Shown in pieces: positions 27,656-36,845 of a DNA stretch of 64,000 nt (position 1 is its first letter; every line of letters starts with the position of its first letter). The position numbers and the translations under genes were made by a program. Source of the DNA: Coprobacillus cateniformis (GTDB lineage Bacteria; Bacillota_I; Bacilli_A; Erysipelotrichales; Coprobacillaceae); assembly GCF_009767585.1 (NCBI RefSeq), contig NZ_WSNW01000001.1, positions 248,001 to 312,000 of the forward strand, written 5' to 3'. A model generated the notes under the pieces. It ran no database searches. It was not told the origin of the DNA and saw only the letters and a list, made by a program, of their open reading frames with translations.

Positions 27656-29092
27656 ATGGCAAGACACAGTTTTATACAGATGTCAAAGCTACCCAATGTC
27701 AAGGGAAGAATATCCTATATCACAAGCCACGCAAGACAGGAAAATCTCTATGCCACCTACCGCACCGCCGACAATGAATTTTGGAGTAACCTTGCAAGGG
27801 AAAGCCAGCAGGAATTTAAGCGAAGCGGTACGGAGGGCAAATGTATTGAAGCAAGGGAATTGATTATCGCCCTGCCCGAAGTATATACAAAATACGAGCC
27901 GCAGGAAGTCCTTGAAGATTTTACGGAGGAGTTCCACAGGCGGTATGGTGTAGAGTGCGTGTCAGCCCTCCACCACAACAAACGCAAGACAAACTATCAT
28001 ATCCACCTTATCTTCAGCGAAAGAAAGCTGCTTCCTGAACCTGACATCAAGATAGCCACACGCAGCGTGTTCTATGATGAAACAGGCAAAAGGGTACGCA
28101 CCAAGAAAGAAATCACAGGGGAGGACGGACAGATACGAAAAGGCTGCACCGTCATTAAAAAGGGCGAGGTTTACGAAAGCCACCTCTTTACCGTGAAAGA
28201 TGATAAATTCAAAAGCGAGCCTTTTCTTCGGGAGGTAAAAGAGATTTACACTGACCTTATCAATCGCCATATTGCTGATCCCGAACAGCAGTTAAAGGTA
28301 TTTGATAAGAACAGCGTTTATCTTCCTACCAAGAAAATCGGTAAGAACAATCCCAAAGCCGCCGAGATTGAAGCCGACAACGCCGCAAGGCAGGAATGGA
28401 ACAGGACGGCGGATATGGCATTGTTATCGGGGATTGAGGAAACAAAGATACTGGAAATCAAGAAAGAGGAAATCCACCAAAAGGCAAGTCAGTCCATTAA
28501 AGAAAAGGGCTGGCTGCCTACCTTGTTCCGCAGCATTATCGGCAGGGCAAAGGAGCTTCTGCAAAGCCTTATCCGAGAAAAGGATATGCCGCCCAAGCCT
28601 ACGCTGGATATGGATATGGCGGAATTTCGACGCATGAAAAATCTGATGATAAAGGCGCAGGAGGGCGCAAGGGAAATCCGCCGTTTGCAGGACGATGTTC
28701 TCCCGAAACTGAAAGCGCAGCTTGCAGACACAAAGGGGCTTTTCAAAGGCAAGGAGCGTAAAGCCCTGTCCGAGCAGATACAGCAGACGGAAAAGGAAAT
28801 CGCTGCAAAACTGGATATGCTGCCCGATATTCTGAAAGAGGACGGTTATCCCGATGTGCAGGCGTTCATGCGTACTTTCCGAGAAATGGAAAGCGTTGTG
28901 GAACAGTACAGCCGTGACCTTGCCGAGTGGGAGCGTCAGACCAGCAGGAAACCGTCAGCCGCCGCCAAAGAGCAGCGCAGACCACCCGAAAAGCAGAGCG
29001 TATTAAAACATTTGCGGGAGATACAGGATAAAAATAGGCAGAAACCACCCCAAAGACAGCGCAAAAAATCCATTGACAGAGATAGCCGATAG
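27656..29092 (+). CDS. MobA/MobL-family relaxase
   Basis: 478 aa. The N-terminal relaxase domain (about 1-200) opens RHSFIQMSKLPNVKGRISYITSHARQ and carries the metal-binding His cluster in CVSALHHNKRKTNYHIHLIFSERK. The rest is a charged helical tail (about 300-478). It nicks and pilots DNA strand transfer using a conjugation machine supplied by another element; no coupling protein or T4SS genes are in the window. The start at 27656 follows AAGGAG; an upstream in-frame ATG at 27617 falls inside the candidate oriT hairpin. Confidence 0.9.
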   Translation: MARHSFIQMSKLPNVKGRISYITSHARQENLYATYRTADNEFWSNLARESQQEFKRSGTEGKCIEARELIIALPEVYTKYEPQEVLEDFTEEFHRRYGVECVSALHHNKRKTNYHIHLIFSERKLLPEPDIKIATRSVFYDETGKRVRTKKEITGEDGQIRKGCTVIKKGEVYESHLFTVKDDKFKSEPFLREVKEIYTDLINRHIADPEQQLKVFDKNSVYLPTKKIGKNNPKAAEIEADNAARQEWNRTADMALLSGIEETKILEIKKEEIHQKASQSIKEKGWLPTLFRSIIGRAKELLQSLIREKDMPPKPTLDMDMAEFRRMKNLMIKAQEGAREIRRLQDDVLPKLKAQLADTKGLFKGKERKALSEQIQQTEKEIAAKLDMLPDILKEDGYPDVQAFMRTFREMESVVEQYSRDLAEWERQTSRKPSAAAKEQRRPPEKQSVLKHLREIQDKNRQKPPQRQRKKSIDRDSR

Positions 29093-29102
29093 ATATGGAA
29101 AA

Positions 29103-29134
29103 ACCGCCGTTATGGTGTTACCCATAGCGGCGGT
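29103..29134. terminator. Terminator between relaxase and KTR genes
   Basis: ACCGCCGTTATGG (29103-29115) pairs with CCATAGCGGCGGT (29122-29134). On the minus strand a TTTTT follows, so it best serves the KTR gene, but it may act both ways. Confidence 0.75.
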
Positions 29135-29143
29135 GGTACATAA

Positions 29144-29308
29144 TTATTTGCTGACTGCAAGCGTGATTTTCATATCCTGAACATTGATGATTGTTTCTTT
29201 TTTGCACTTCGGACAGTAGAGAGGAAAGTTTCTCATCTCAGTATTTTCCTGTATCATTGTTCGGGTTTTATTGCCGCAGACAGGGCAAAGTATCCATTCT
29301 GTTTTCAT
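29144..29308 (-). CDS. Cysteine-rich KTR-domain protein
   Basis: 54 aa, starting at the ATG at 29308 with AGAGG upstream. It holds two CxxC pairs: WILCPVCGNKTRTMI and YCPKCKKETIINV, a zinc ribbon with the KTR motif typical of small proteins carried by conjugative and mobilizable transposons. The molecular role is not known. Confidence 0.85.
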   Translation of the reverse strand: MKTEWILCPVCGNKTRTMIQENTEMRNFPLYCPKCKKETIINVQDMKITLAVSK

Positions 29309-29380
29309 AATGTCGACCTCTTTGCGTTTCTCACTAATGGGAAAATATGAAATCTATATCATTCAATTTCAGTTAGAAAT

Positions 29381-31111
29381 CTAAATTCCCCAATCCTGAC
29401 TAATCATTTGCAGCTTTACCATATGCGGATAAATTTTGCCTGTGTTCATCAGTTTTTCCGGCGTTCCCTGTTCGGCAACCGTACCGTTTGAAAGCACAAC
29501 CACTTTATCTGCGCCGCTTACGGTACGCATACGGTGGGCGATAACAAGTACGGTCTTGTCCTTTATCAGTCTTGACAAAGCAGCCTGTATCAATGTTTCA
29601 TTTTCCACATCAAGACTTGCCGTTGCTTCATCAAGTAAGATAATAGGGGAATTTTTGAGAAAAGCGCGGGCGATTGAAATTCTCTGCCTTTCCCCGCCAG
29701 ACAATTCGCAGCCATTTTCACCAATCATACTGTTATACCCGTCTGGGAGCTTTTCTGCAAATTCTTCACAATTTGCTAGTCTTGCCGCCGCAATTACTTC
29801 TTCGTCGGTCGCGTCCTTTCTGCCTATTCTGATATTCTCCATGATTGTGTTGTTAAACAGCGTCACATCTTGAAATACGATAGAGTACAGAGACAGCAAG
29901 GTTTCCGGCTCTATTTTCGATATATCCATACCACCGACAGTAATCTTCCCTTTGTTTATGTCCCAAAACCGCGAGGCAAGACGCGACACCGTAGTTTTTC
30001 CGCCGCCGGACGGTCCGACTAAAGCGGTAACTTCTCCCTGTTTTGCCGTAAAAGACACATCTTTCAATACGGTTTCCCCAGTATTATAAGCAAATCCTAC
30101 ATGGTCGAATACAATGTCATAACCTTTATTTATCAGTTGATTTTCCCCTGTCTGAATAGGTTGGTCAAGGATTTCGTTCATGCGGTCTATGTTCGTTTTC
30201 GTAGAGATTACCGCAGCAAGATTTTGCAATGCGCCTTCAAGCGGGGCATAAAGCCTTGAAGCTACAAGCAAGAACATAAAAAACAGCGGAATATCAATTT
30301 CTCCACGAATAAGCAGCGTAGAGCCTACAAGCGCAACCGTAGCAATTCCAAACTTTAATATTAGTGTTGAAGAAACAACAAAAAGTGCTGTTCCAAGTTC
30401 TGTTATAATGTGCCGTTTTTCTACATAGTCAATTTTTTTGTCAAGTCCTTTCAGATAACTTTCTTCCGCATTGTTTGATTTCAAGTCCTGTAAACTTTCG
30501 ATACACTCTTGTACACCGCTTTCAAGCGCGACATTTGCCGCTACAGATTTACAGTTGAAGTATTCCTGTATGCGAGCTGAAAAGAATGTGATTGTAAATG
30601 CAATCGGTAAAACCCACACCGCCGCAAGAGCCATTCGCCAGTCGTAAGCAAAAAGGCAGATTGCAATTAGTGTTGTTGAAATGAGGGAGCCTGCCAATGC
30701 GGGTACATAATGGGAGAATGCAGTTTCAAGCGTAGCACAGTCTCCCATAATAGAATTGGTTAAATCCGCAAGGTCTTTTTTGCCAAAAAAGGACAACGGG
30801 ATTTTGCGTAGCCGTTCCGCTAAGGATATACGCCTTACCCCGCTTTCCACATAAGTCGCTAAGTAAGTGGCGTTATATTGAAACCAAGTCGCAATAAATA
30901 TAAGGCATAAGCAAACCAAAGAACCAACCGCATAAAAAGCAATGCGGCTTCCATTCAAGTTCCCATTCATGGTGTCAATGACAAAGTAATAGAGCAATCC
31001 CACAGGGAGCATAAAGGATATATCCTGTACGACGCAGGCAATACAGCCTTTTATCAAATCGACAGCCCCCTGTCTTGATAATGCAAAACGTCTTTGCAAT
31101 GTCTTAATCAT
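29381..31111 (-). CDS. ABC half-transporter (membrane + ATPase), second of pair
   Basis: 577 aa with six membrane helices (about 20-300) fused to an ATPase: Walker A VGPSGGGKTTVS, Q-loop SIVFQDVTLF, signature LSGGERQRIS, Walker B ILLDEATASLD, H-loop IAHRM. The start at 31111 has GGAGG 8 bases upstream and overlaps the upstream gene by ATGA, so the two are translationally coupled and should form a heterodimer. The pair resembles the YbtP/YbtQ-IrtA/IrtB group and multidrug exporters; import versus export cannot be decided. Confidence 0.9.
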   Translation of the reverse strand: MIKTLQRRFALSRQGAVDLIKGCIACVVQDISFMLPVGLLYYFVIDTMNGNLNGSRIAFYAVGSLVCLCLIFIATWFQYNATYLATYVESGVRRISLAERLRKIPLSFFGKKDLADLTNSIMGDCATLETAFSHYVPALAGSLISTTLIAICLFAYDWRMALAAVWVLPIAFTITFFSARIQEYFNCKSVAANVALESGVQECIESLQDLKSNNAEESYLKGLDKKIDYVEKRHIITELGTALFVVSSTLILKFGIATVALVGSTLLIRGEIDIPLFFMFLLVASRLYAPLEGALQNLAAVISTKTNIDRMNEILDQPIQTGENQLINKGYDIVFDHVGFAYNTGETVLKDVSFTAKQGEVTALVGPSGGGKTTVSRLASRFWDINKGKITVGGMDISKIEPETLLSLYSIVFQDVTLFNNTIMENIRIGRKDATDEEVIAAARLANCEEFAEKLPDGYNSMIGENGCELSGGERQRISIARAFLKNSPIILLDEATASLDVENETLIQAALSRLIKDKTVLVIAHRMRTVSGADKVVVLSNGTVAEQGTPEKLMNTGKIYPHMVKLQMISQDWGI

Positions 31112-32883
31112 GCGTTTACCTCCTTTGCAATCTTCCATTCTGCCGCTTCGGAATAATCCTTCCACATTTTTGTAAATATGCCGTTTCTTTCTATCAGTCC
31201 GCTATGTGTGCCGCTTTCGACAATTTCACCGTCTTGCAGTACATAAATGCAATCCGCGTCTGTGATTGACGACAACCTGTGTGCAATCATAATGACGGTC
31301 TTTCCCTTTGAAAGCGCGGATAAAGCCTGCTGTACGCGCACCTCATTATCGGGGTCGGCAAATGCGGTCGCTTCATCAAGGATTATGATAGGCGCATTTT
31401 TCAAAATCGCGCGGGCAATCGCTATTCTTTGCTGTTCGCCGCCGGACAGATATACGCCTTTTGCGCCGACAACCGTATCAATGCCATTCGGTAATTTTTC
31501 AATAATATCCAAGCACTGTGCAGCTTCCAAAGCATGGGCGATTTCTTCGCGTGTAGCGTCAGGCTTTGCCATACGCACATTTTCCAATATGGACGCTTTG
31601 ATAAGTCGGCTGTTCTGAAATACAAAGGACACCTTATTCATCAATGTTTCTTTCGGAATGTCGCATATGTCGATATTCCCTATCAGTACGCGCCCTTTTT
31701 GCGGGTCAAAAAATCTTGTGACGATATTTGCAAGCGTTGTCTTGCCGCCGCCGGACGATCCTACCAATGCGACTGTCTGCCCCGGTTTTATGGAAAGAGA
31801 TACATCATTGAGCGCGTTTTTCTTTCCGTCATAGCTGTAACTAACGTGTTCTAATGTAATCCCATTATCTTTAGGGATATTATTCACGCTGCTTTCAGAT
31901 AATGGTTTTTCGTTCAGCACTTCATTAATCCTGTTAATTGCGTCGCCTACAATCATTGCGTCCTCGCTCATAAACATAATTTTTGTGAGCGTCGTACCAA
32001 TGACGGGCGTAATCACAATATAGAAAATAAGGTTTAACAGAAGTTCATTTGTTACGCCGCCCCTTGTAAAGAGAATACCTCCGGCAATCAGAAACGCGAA
32101 TACACTGTTAATTGCCGTTGTATAGAACATCATAGGCAGACGCAGCCCCTTTGTGTATGCGATTACCCATGTTTCGTAATTGTCTATCGCGTTTTTGAAG
32201 CGTTTGAAAGAAAAGATTGTCTGTCCGAAAGTCTTTACTACGGGTACGCCCCGCACATATTCAACGGCTTCATTTGACATATCGGCAAGCGCATTTTGAT
32301 ATTGTTCCATTCGCTTTTCCATGTCTTTTCCTGTCATTTTCATCATAATCAGAAAACCAAGCACAACGGGAACAAGGCTTAAAAGCCCTAACCGCCAGTC
32401 AAAAGCAAGCAACAGGAAAAATAGCCCTATAGGGGTGGCAATCGCCCCCGCTTTGTCGGGAAGCCTGTGTGCAAGATACGTTTCCGTAGCAGCACTGGAA
32501 CCGTTTACTATTCTCCGCAGCTTTCCACTTCCATACTTCTCCGTTACTCCGAGCGGCAATGCTGCAATATGGCGCATAAGCTCTTTTCGGATATTAGCGG
32601 CAACCCGGAACGCGCTCAAATGCGAACACATCAAAGCGGCTATGTAAACAACAATAGAGATAACTGCAAACAATACGGCAGACCAACCGTAGCCTGTGAC
32701 ATTCTCCGCCTGTGAGAAGTCCGGGGAAACCTCCAGTATGTCGTGAATAATACACCATATATACCAAAAAGGTACAAGAGCCAACAGTGCACTCATTACA
32801 GACAGTACCCAAGAAAGATAGGTCAATATCTTATGCCCTCCGGCATAACCCATCAGTCTTGATAGATTTGACTGTTTTTTCAT
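31108..32883 (-). CDS. ABC half-transporter (membrane + ATPase), first of pair
   Basis: 591 aa, same layout as its partner: six helices, then Walker A VGSSGGGKTTLA, VSFVFQNSRLI, signature YLSGGEQQRIA, Walker B IIILDEATAFADP and IAHRL. The Walker B tail reads AFADPDNE rather than ASLD, a typical deviation of the YbtQ/IrtA-like subgroup. AGGAGG precedes the ATG. The TetR gene immediately upstream is the likely regulator. The GC-rich composition matches the element, marking it as acquired cargo. Confidence 0.9.
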   Translation of the reverse strand: MKKQSNLSRLMGYAGGHKILTYLSWVLSVMSALLALVPFWYIWCIIHDILEVSPDFSQAENVTGYGWSAVLFAVISIVVYIAALMCSHLSAFRVAANIRKELMRHIAALPLGVTEKYGSGKLRRIVNGSSAATETYLAHRLPDKAGAIATPIGLFFLLLAFDWRLGLLSLVPVVLGFLIMMKMTGKDMEKRMEQYQNALADMSNEAVEYVRGVPVVKTFGQTIFSFKRFKNAIDNYETWVIAYTKGLRLPMMFYTTAINSVFAFLIAGGILFTRGGVTNELLLNLIFYIVITPVIGTTLTKIMFMSEDAMIVGDAINRINEVLNEKPLSESSVNNIPKDNGITLEHVSYSYDGKKNALNDVSLSIKPGQTVALVGSSGGGKTTLANIVTRFFDPQKGRVLIGNIDICDIPKETLMNKVSFVFQNSRLIKASILENVRMAKPDATREEIAHALEAAQCLDIIEKLPNGIDTVVGAKGVYLSGGEQQRIAIARAILKNAPIIILDEATAFADPDNEVRVQQALSALSKGKTVIMIAHRLSSITDADCIYVLQDGEIVESGTHSGLIERNGIFTKMWKDYSEAAEWKIAKEVNA

Positions 32884-33006
32884 TGATAAAACCTCCTTGA
32901 AAATTTTTTATGATACGAGAACAAAATGAACGTCCTCCAATATCCTCATTTCAGTTAGTGTTGCCCTTGTGAAGTTAGCAGTAACTAACCTGTGTATAAA
33001 AATTAT

Positions 33007-33021
33007 AGGGCAGATTGCCCT
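33007..33021 (-). terminator. Hairpin after TetR gene
   Basis: AGGGCA-GAT-TGCCCT; the minus-strand product continues ATAATTTTTAT. It could attenuate read-through from the TetR gene into the ABC genes. Confidence 0.6.
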
Positions 33022-33038
33022 AACGAATTTATTCATTT

Positions 33039-33656
33039 TTATTGCCCCATAATTTTCATCCACCCGGCGGTATAGAAATCTCTCATTTCTTTCAAATAGT
33101 GCTTTGCTTCTTCAAGAGGCATTTCATGTATAATCAACTCAAAAAATGTATTAAACATTCCTGTAATCAAGATATGCTCCAACCGTTCATCAATGGGGGG
33201 AGCAGGTCTGCCTATCTTTTCAAGAACTACTAAATAATCATGTGTTCCTTTTGTTTCTATTTCCACCATTTCATCAATCAATTTTGAAAAACGTGTTCCC
33301 TCCGAACAGCAAAGTATGAGCTTAAATTCATTCAAGTGTTCATAGGCATACAAGAGCATTTCATACATACATTCGCCGGAAGTAGAAGTAAGATTGTTAG
33401 GTTGTTCTTCTGGCGGAATTTCAGCAAATTCTTTTTGAGCCTTGCAAAATCGTTCCAGTAAAAAATTGTAGTGTTCGCCTACCAATGCTTCAAACAAGTC
33501 CTCTTTACTATCATAATAGCCATATAAAGCCCCTGTGGTTACGCCTGCTTTTTTAGCAATATTTCGTAATGAAGCAGATGTGAAGCCTTTTTCAAGAAAT
33601 TCCTGTATAGCAGCCGATAAAATCATCTGCAATGTCGTTTTTTCTTCGTTGCTCAT
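33039..33656 (-). CDS. TetR/AcrR-family regulator of element cargo
   Basis: 205 aa. HTH at about 10-55: MILSAAIQEFLEKGFTSASLRNIAKKAGVTTGALYGYYDSKEDLF. The helical C-terminus is ligand-binding and of unknown specificity. The start at 33656 follows AGAGGA by 6 bases; in-frame codons further upstream pass through its operator. Two near-identical 15-bp palindromes lie between RBS and promoter region, so it represses itself and, by position, the ABC pair downstream. Confidence 0.9.
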   Translation of the reverse strand: MSNEEKTTLQMILSAAIQEFLEKGFTSASLRNIAKKAGVTTGALYGYYDSKEDLFEALVGEHYNFLLERFCKAQKEFAEIPPEEQPNNLTSTSGECMYEMLLYAYEHLNEFKLILCCSEGTRFSKLIDEMVEIETKGTHDYLVVLEKIGRPAPPIDERLEHILITGMFNTFFELIIHEMPLEEAKHYLKEMRDFYTAGWMKIMGQ

Positions 33657-33671
33657 TTTTAATCCTCTTTT

Positions 33672-33699
33672 TATAACACCGTTATATAACATCGTTATA
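33672..33699 (-). promoter_or_regulatory. Twin palindromic TetR operators
   Basis: On the minus strand TATAACGATGTTATA (33685-33699) and TATAACGGTGTTATA (33672-33686) are 15-bp palindromes that overlap by two bases. They differ only at the central base. Tandem half-overlapping sites of this kind suggest cooperative binding of two TetR dimers. Confidence 0.8.
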
Positions 33700-33808
33700 A
33701 TAGCACCTCGCAAAAACTTTGTCAATTCCCCAATATTATTTTCCACTATCCAAATATCATTTTCTGTCTGCTCAGAGATGTAAATTTCATTATCTTTTTG
33801 TTTGAAAA

Positions 33809-33839
33809 GGTGTTAAATGACCGTCTTTCAGTTAACACC
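33809..33839 (-). terminator. Terminator of methyltransferase gene
   Basis: Minus-strand GGTGTTAA ... TTAACACC with TTTTC following. The rest of 33700-34032 holds no gene I can support; it includes a C8 tract at 33857-33864. Confidence 0.65.
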
Positions 33840-34032
33840 CCTTGAAAGTGCGTTTACCCCCCCCATATATTCAAGGACTTTCGCCTGTTTCGTCCATTTG
33901 CCCTCGTAAATTGTGCCCCTTGTTAGATAACGGGGACTTTGAATGGCTTGCAAGCATGACGGGATTACTTCGCCAGTTGCTGAAATTGTGAGCGTATCCG
34001 TTAAGTATATCAGGTAAAATTTAAAAATTGTT

Positions 34033-34641
34033 TTACTTTCGAGCAACCACACAAAGCCAGCCTTTAGCATTTTTGTTCGTTTCTATATGCGTAAATCCTG
34101 CTTTTTCCAAAGAATATTTAATCTCTTTGGAAGTATAAATTTTCATTCCTTTTATAATCTCTGTCCATTTTTTATCTTTGTCATTTTCGCCATTTGACTC
34201 ATTACAAACCATAAAAATTCCACCTTTTTTTAGCACTCTATATATCTGGCTAAAACTTTGGTCAATATCAGACCAAAAATATATTGTTTCAAAAGCAGTT
34301 GCTAAGTCAAAGGTTTCATTGGCAAAAGGAAGTTCCTGCACATTTCCTTGCAGAATTTCACAATGCTTTCTTTCTACTGCAAATTTATTAACTTTTTTTG
34401 ATTTTCTAACACTAACCTCTGAATAATCAATGCCAAAAACTTTACCCTTTGGACTTTTTTCTAATAGTTTTTTTATATTTGCACCACCACCGCAACCAAC
34501 GTCTAATGATATATCGTTCTTATTAATTTTTATATGCTTCAATCCCCATTCTGCCATAGGAGAATGACCTATATTCATCATATTAACCATAAGGCTTCCG
34601 CCAAGTCCTTTAGGTTTACAAGTGTTTTGAAAAAAAGACAT
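34033..34641 (-). CDS. Class I SAM-dependent methyltransferase (element cargo)
   Basis: 202 aa. Motif I SLDVGCGGGANIKKLLE, motif II VFGIDYSE, motif IV ATAFETIYFW and RVLKKGGIFMVCNE are clear, typical of small-molecule (UbiE/COQ5-like) methyltransferases. The start at 34641 is preceded by AGGAGAGGTG; an ATG at 34668 precedes that site. It lies upstream of the TetR/ABC cluster in the same direction. It may modify the compound moved by the transporter or act as a separate resistance function; both are inference. Confidence 0.88.
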   Translation of the reverse strand: MSFFQNTCKPKGLGGSLMVNMMNIGHSPMAEWGLKHIKINKNDISLDVGCGGGANIKKLLEKSPKGKVFGIDYSEVSVRKSKKVNKFAVERKHCEILQGNVQELPFANETFDLATAFETIYFWSDIDQSFSQIYRVLKKGGIFMVCNESNGENDKDKKWTEIIKGMKIYTSKEIKYSLEKAGFTHIETNKNAKGWLCVVARK

Positions 34642-34794
34642 AATTACACCTCTCCTTACATCAATCAAGTTAGCTTTGACTAATTCATTCTATCATTATT
34701 ATAAAATTCGTGCAATAAAGTCTTAAAATAATTGCAGAAATGAGATAGTGTATTTACGCAGGTTTTCTCAATTTAGTATCTGTTTTCAAGTCAA

Positions 34795-34830
34795 AGAGGG
34801 TAGACAAAAAATATTATCTGCCTACCCTCT
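34795..34830. terminator. Terminator after tnpV
   Basis: AGAGGGTAG (34795-34803) pairs with CTACCCTCT (34822-34830), with T- and A-rich flanks suitable for both directions. Confidence 0.7.
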
Positions 34831-34855
34831 TTTTCATCTTATAAGCGTTACATTA

Positions 34856-35236
34856 CTATGCGTAGATAATTTCTGCATTGACGATTTCTCTTGCTCTTGC
34901 CTGTATCTCGTTTATTCTGCCAACCCACAACATCGGGCGTTCTGTTTTGAGCTGTTCAGTAACGCCCTCCTTATCAGCCATTTGCTCAACCAATCGAAAC
35001 ATCATCTCCGTTGCCTGTTCGTCAATATCAGCAAGATAACTGTTCAATCTGCCACTTGTGAGTAGCGTGATGTAAACTGCTTTCTTGCATTCCTGTAAAT
35101 AGCGTTTGTGTCGCTGTCCCCATAAGCCGATAGGCTTGTTTTCTTTTTCGGTTGGTAAAGTAAGGCAAGGAATATAATAATCCCCCTGCAATTCATACCA
35201 AAGTCCGTTGCTTTCATCGTAAATATATTTCTCCAT
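34856..35236 (-). CDS. TnpV-family transposon protein
   Basis: 126 aa. The sequence YIYDESNGLWYELQGDYYIPCL followed by GLWGQRHKRYLQECKKAVY and MADKEGVTEQLK matches TnpV proteins carried by many Firmicutes transposons. The function is unknown. The start at 35236 has GGAGG 8-9 bases upstream. It marks the right end of element 1, about 180 bp before the candidate right attachment site. Confidence 0.85.
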   Translation of the reverse strand: MEKYIYDESNGLWYELQGDYYIPCLTLPTEKENKPIGLWGQRHKRYLQECKKAVYITLLTSGRLNSYLADIDEQATEMMFRLVEQMADKEGVTEQLKTERPMLWVGRINEIQARAREIVNAEIIYA

Positions 35237-35413
35237 AGTGTTATCCTCCAAAATAATCTATTCGCACATACATCACAGTTTCCCGATTACCACACTTTGT
35301 TATATTGTGTTATCAGATTTTTCTGCCCTTGATTTTGCCCTTATGATTGTGCAGAACAAGGGTAACATTGTGTGAAATCATATAAAGGGATAAGGTGGAC
35401 TGATTGCGATAAA

Positions 35414-35429
35414 TCCTTTATTTTCAAGG
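35414..35429. other. Candidate right attachment site of element 1
   Basis: TCCTTTATTTTCAAGG, matching 24846-24862. From 35237 to 35639 no gene is present. Left of this site the DNA carries CCCTTG...GCCCTTATGA like the inner left end; right of it AT-rich chromosome resumes. Confidence 0.45.
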
Positions 35430-35583
35430 TTTTCGGAGGATTTTATTAAAACTCTATGAGGTGCGATAAACACCTGTGAAATTATGAATTTCTAATTACA
35501 ATTATTTATAATAATACTTGTGAAAAAAACATATGCTATTATGATACTTTTTAAATGAAATGATTTTATAATAATATAAAAAA

Positions 35584-35605
35584 GGAATAGACATACTTCT
35601 ATTCC
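35584..35605 (-). terminator. Terminator of trigger-factor-like gene
   Basis: GGAATAGA (35584-35591) pairs with TCTATTCC (35598-35605); the minus-strand product continues TTTTTTAT. Confidence 0.85.
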
Positions 35606-35639
35606 ATAAAATATCTCTTTAATTCTATTAGAACAATTA

Positions 35640-36590
35640 TTATTCATTAATATTTGCACTTTGAATAACCAATTGACTTGCTTTTACACGATTATAATCA
35701 TGTTTTAAATCAGCAGCACTTACACGTTCTAAGACTTCTTCTTTAGTCATTTGGTTTTGTTGAGCAATCATTTCAATTTGTTGATCAATTTCTTCATCAG
35801 TAGTTGTTAAGTTCTCTACATTTGCAATTTCATCAATAATAGCTTCAAATGTTGCTTGTTGTTTTGCTGATGGTTCAATTTGTTGACGTAAAGCTTCTTC
35901 CGTGCTTCCCATCATTTGTAAATATTGTTCCAATTGCATACCTTGTTTTGCTAAATCCATACGTATATGTTGAATATGCTGTTCCATTGCTCTTTGAATA
36001 TCTTCATCATTAACTTCTACTTCACTATCTTCAATTAATTTTTCAAAAATAGCGTTTTCTACATTTGTTCTATATGTTTGATCATGTTGAGATTGAAGTT
36101 GAACTTTCATTTGATTTTGTAAATCTTCAACTGTTTGCATATTTGGAACATTTAAAGATGCAACAAATTCATCATTTAATTCAGACTCCTGTTTATTTTC
36201 AACTTTATGTAATTTCACTTTAAAGACAACATCAGCACCAGCTAAATCAGCCATCCCATAATCTTCAGGGAATGTAAGGTTTAAATCCTTAGTTTCACCT
36301 TTTTTCATTCCAATCATTTGTTCTTCAAACCCTGGTATAAATTGACCTGAACCAATTTCTAATTGATGACCTTCTGCTTTACCACCTTCAAAAGCAACTC
36401 CGTCTTTGAAACCTTCAAAATCAATTGTTGTCATATCACCATGAGCTACTTCTCCATCTTTTTCTACAAAAGTTGGATTTTGTGAAACCATTGCTTCAAT
36501 TTGTTGATTAACTTCTTCATCAGTCGCAATATGTTTTTCTACTTTGACTTGAATACCTTTGTATTGTCCTAATTTATTAACTTTTCCCAT
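35640..36590 (-). CDS. tig: Trigger-factor-like chaperone lacking the ribosome-binding domain
   Basis: 316 aa against ~430 for ordinary trigger factor. It starts directly at the end of the linker (NKLGQYKGIQVKVEKHIATDEEV). Next is the FKBP-type prolyl isomerase domain (about 25-110: GDMTTIDFEGFKDGVAFEGG, LEIGSGQFIPGFEEQMIGMK), then the C-terminal chaperone arms (about 115-316). The ribosome-docking GFRxGKxP segment is absent. AAAGGAAATAGGT precedes the ATG, so the short start looks genuine rather than truncated by the nearby element. It may act as a free chaperone/isomerase, not docked on ribosomes. Confidence 0.85.
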   Translation of the reverse strand: MGKVNKLGQYKGIQVKVEKHIATDEEVNQQIEAMVSQNPTFVEKDGEVAHGDMTTIDFEGFKDGVAFEGGKAEGHQLEIGSGQFIPGFEEQMIGMKKGETKDLNLTFPEDYGMADLAGADVVFKVKLHKVENKQESELNDEFVASLNVPNMQTVEDLQNQMKVQLQSQHDQTYRTNVENAIFEKLIEDSEVEVNDEDIQRAMEQHIQHIRMDLAKQGMQLEQYLQMMGSTEEALRQQIEPSAKQQATFEAIIDEIANVENLTTTDEEIDQQIEMIAQQNQMTKEEVLERVSAADLKHDYNRVKASQLVIQSANINE

Positions 36591-36845
36591 ACCTATTTCC
36601 TTTCAATTTGACATGTGCACATTGTAACACAGATAACATAGAGAAATCAAATTTCTTTCAAATAAAGTAAGAATTCAATTCTTATAATTTCTTTTCATCA
36701 TTCATGATTTATTAAAACTATATGTGCCTTATATAAAAACTATCATTATAAAAAAGCAACTTTAAAGATAACTATAGACATACAATCTTCTATAATGATA
36801 ATATAGATTTTGTATTCATAACAATTATAAGAAAGGTATACTATT

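Noticed and set aside
33828..34070. 80-codon minus-strand frame
   Set aside because: No ribosome site, overlaps the methyltransferase end and a terminator, no recognisable family.
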